DNA of 6,436 nt from Alphaproteobacteria bacterium CG11_big_fil_rev_8_21_14_0_20_44_7 (GTDB taxonomy: Bacteria > Pseudomonadota > Alphaproteobacteria > Rickettsiales > 21-14-0-20-44-7). A program made the position numbers and the translations under genes. The notes under the pieces were generated by a model. It did no database searches, was not told where the DNA came from, and worked only from the letters and a program-made list of their open reading frames with translations. This document shows, piece after piece, positions 4,825-6,436 of this stretch. The stretch covers positions 15,311 to 21,746 of the forward strand of contig PCXJ01000072.1 in NCBI GenBank assembly GCA_002787615.1, read 5' to 3'. The number at the start of each line of letters is the position of its first letter. Positions within the stretch are counted from its first letter, which is position 1.

Positions 4825-6436
4825 TTATGTAACCCTGTTCAACTCTTCCAAGAGCTCATCGGCAGTGGTGATAACTTTTGCAGCGGCCTGATATGCACGT
4901 TGTGCCACAATCATATCGGTTAGCTCTTCAGATAAATCCGAGTTTGCGGTTTCTAGCGAAGAAGGAGATAATCTACCGACACCACCCTCCCCGATTTGCT
5001 TGAGGTTAACCTCACCGGAACCGAAGCTCTGACTAAATACGTTACCGGTTTTTGAAATCAAACCATTCGGGTTGGCGAAATCCGCCAGTGGAATTTTATA
5101 GAGAATCTTGGTTTCACCATTATTAAAGTTCGCGGTGATAAATCCATCCTCATCAATCGTAACCGAATCGAGCAAACCTGCCGCCGCACCATTTTGGTTG
5201 ATAAAATCAACGTTATATGGCGCAGAGAACTGGCGCAAACCATCAGTTAAACCGAAATTAGCAGCTCCGGTTGTTCCCACCGGCTCACCTTGCGTACCGA
5301 AATCAAACACCAAGCTACTTGGCGCAGCCTCGTTTGACCAAACAATCGCATCCGGCTCGAGCAAACTTTGAGTTACCGAACGAAGCGAACCATCATTGTT
5401 GAAAACAATCGTCCCTGCTGCAATTTGTCCATCAGGCAAAGCCGGAACTTCGTCACCATTAATCGCAAAAATCTCTGCTGCCCATGTTCTTTCATCCAAT
5501 TTCAGGAAGCCTACCCGCAAATCATGCCCTTCACCGAAAGCATCGAATACCCGAATACCCCTTTCAAAATGCGGAGTGATATTTCCCGATGCCATGCTGA
5601 GAGATGAGGTTGATGCCTGATATGATGGCCCTAATGCCGTACTTGCAGTCATCCCGAATTCAGTTAAGAATGCCGCCCCCGTTAATGCTGCACCATCAAT
5701 ATTCGCAAATGTTATGGTGGCAAGCGGAGAATCAGCGAAGATATCTATAGAAGAATCCGCCTGCGCGCTGCTTATCGAAGCACTCACACCTGCAATCGCC
5801 GAACCGTTGATAATATTAGCCAACCCCTGCATTGTCGCAAATCTATTACTTCCAGAAGTAGTATCTATGAAATTTATATCTGTGAGGAAAGTTCCTGTCG
5901 GATCACTCACCGCCTCAAAATCAAGCGCCAGATTCGCATCTTCAGGTGCTAGATATAAGGTTGAAGCTGAGCCGGAAGTTACCACACGTGATGATAATCC
6001 AGTCACATTATCAATCGCAGAAGCAAGCGTTGAAAGGCTGTTAAATTCACCAATAAGCGTGTTCGGGTTAGAGCTTTTATATGTAAATGTCGCCGCACCG
6101 TTTGTATCCGCAGTTTCAATCGTAAACACAAGCCCTGCCAAAGTGCTACTGAAAGTTTGCGTTGCCGTTGAAGCACCGAATAGAGGTGTTCCCGCACTTG
6201 CACTTGTACTGGTTTGGAAGCCGTCATAAGTGAAGCTATATGAAGTTCCGGTGTCACTAGTCACCACAGTAAGACCATCCTCCTGCTGAAGATTACTGGT
6301 CGGCACAATCACATCATCTGCCGCAATATCGGCGTTTATGGATGTTGCAATTGGAGTTCCTGTATCACCTGCACCACGGAATTTTGTTTGTGAGGCATTA
6401 AGATTAACACCCAGCTCAACCCTTGTTGTCGCACTC
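4825..6436 (-). CDS. flgE: Flagellar hook protein FlgE (5' end outside window)
   Basis: The frame is open from the window edge to the TAA at 4825-4827, giving 536 visible residues without the N-terminal rod-like segment. FlgE polymerises into the hook that joins the flagellar rod to the filament, outside the cell. The visible start, with VELGVNLNAS, matches the usual position after the N-terminal domain. A beta-rich middle region follows, then a hook D2-like segment (about 284-400, with RVFDAFGEGHDLRVGFLKL). The conserved C-terminal helix (about 496-536) reads SSLETANSDLSEEL, MIVAQRAYQAAAKVITTADELL, the standard FlgE/rod-family ending. The total is long for a hook protein, because of an extra middle region that contains what look like two related repeats (visible residues about 129-173 and 198-243). 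FlgE is preferred over FlgF or FlgG because of the length and the D2-like domain. Confidence 0.93.
   Translation of the reverse strand, partial: SATTRVELGVNLNASQTKFRGAGDTGTPIATSINADIAADDVIVPTSNLQQEDGLTVVTSDTGTSYSFTYDGFQTSTSASAGTPLFGASTATQTFSSTLAGLVFTIETADTNGAATFTYKSSNPNTLIGEFNSLSTLASAIDNVTGLSSRVVTSGSASTLYLAPEDANLALDFEAVSDPTGTFLTDINFIDTTSGSNRFATMQGLANIINGSAIAGVSASISSAQADSSIDIFADSPLATITFANIDGAALTGAAFLTEFGMTASTALGPSYQASTSSLSMASGNITPHFERGIRVFDAFGEGHDLRVGFLKLDERTWAAEIFAINGDEVPALPDGQIAAGTIVFNNDGSLRSVTQSLLEPDAIVWSNEAAPSSLVFDFGTQGEPVGTTGAANFGLTDGLRQFSAPYNVDFINQNGAAAGLLDSVTIDEDGFITANFNNGETKILYKIPLADFANPNGLISKTGNVFSQSFGSGEVNLKQIGEGGVGRLSPSSLETANSDLSEELTDMIVAQRAYQAAAKVITTADELLEELNRVT

Noticed and set aside
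6310..6312. GTG as the start of flgE
   Set aside because: The frame stays open to the window edge and the upstream residues (VELGVNLNAS) are typical internal hook protein sequence.
1..6436. CRISPR arrays, tRNA or rRNA genes, and transposase genes
   Set aside because: No regularly spaced repeats, no tRNA-like cloverleaf and no transposase motif were seen. The repeats present are isolated hairpin elements.

Overview
This 6.4 kb window looks like chromosomal DNA of a moderately AT-rich, flagellated proteobacterium, most likely an uncultured alphaproteobacterium. That placement is an inference from the style of the FlgE hook protein, the pilin-like family and the dispersed GC-rich hairpin repeats; there is no rRNA or other firm taxonomic marker. 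All calls were made by reading the sequence, without database searches.

Layout. Bases 2-73 are the acidic 3' end of an unrecognised gene, followed by a clear Rho-independent terminator (101-128). Three type IV prepilin-like genes then run in tandem on the + strand (162-1031, 1057-1902, 1946-2641). They are followed 45 bp later, with no visible terminator, by argG (2687-3898), which encodes argininosuccinate synthase. On the - strand, converging on argG with only 8 bp between stop codons, is a fourth prepilin-like gene (3907-4680). Upstream of it on the same strand lie a hairpin terminator (4721-4740), a dispersed nested-palindrome repeat (4776-4820), and the flagellar hook gene flgE (4825 to the window edge, 5' end missing).

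The four pilin-like proteins share one architecture. Each has a G|FTL-[VL]-E prepilin peptidase site and a hydrophobic N-terminal helix, then a PGD motif, a D-x-K-x-D-D-G motif near the C-terminus and a closing C-terminal cysteine pair. They look like secreted minor pilins or pseudopilins. No pilus assembly genes (ATPase, prepilin peptidase, secretin) are in the window, so the machine they serve cannot be named.

The most unusual feature is a 150-bp, exactly 50-codon insertion in the leader of the first two pilin genes. It is made of two hairpin-forming repeat modules and separates the initiator MKR from the real cleavage site. It has no in-frame stop and no in-frame ATG, GTG or TTG between it and the cleavage site, so the ribosome apparently has to translate the repeat to make the pilin. 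Between the two copies, most base differences in the insert change an amino acid, while differences in the adjacent pilin helix are all silent. This suggests a tolerated, selfish-type in-frame repeat, comparable in principle to Rickettsia palindromic elements. The second module resembles the intergenic repeat beside flgE.
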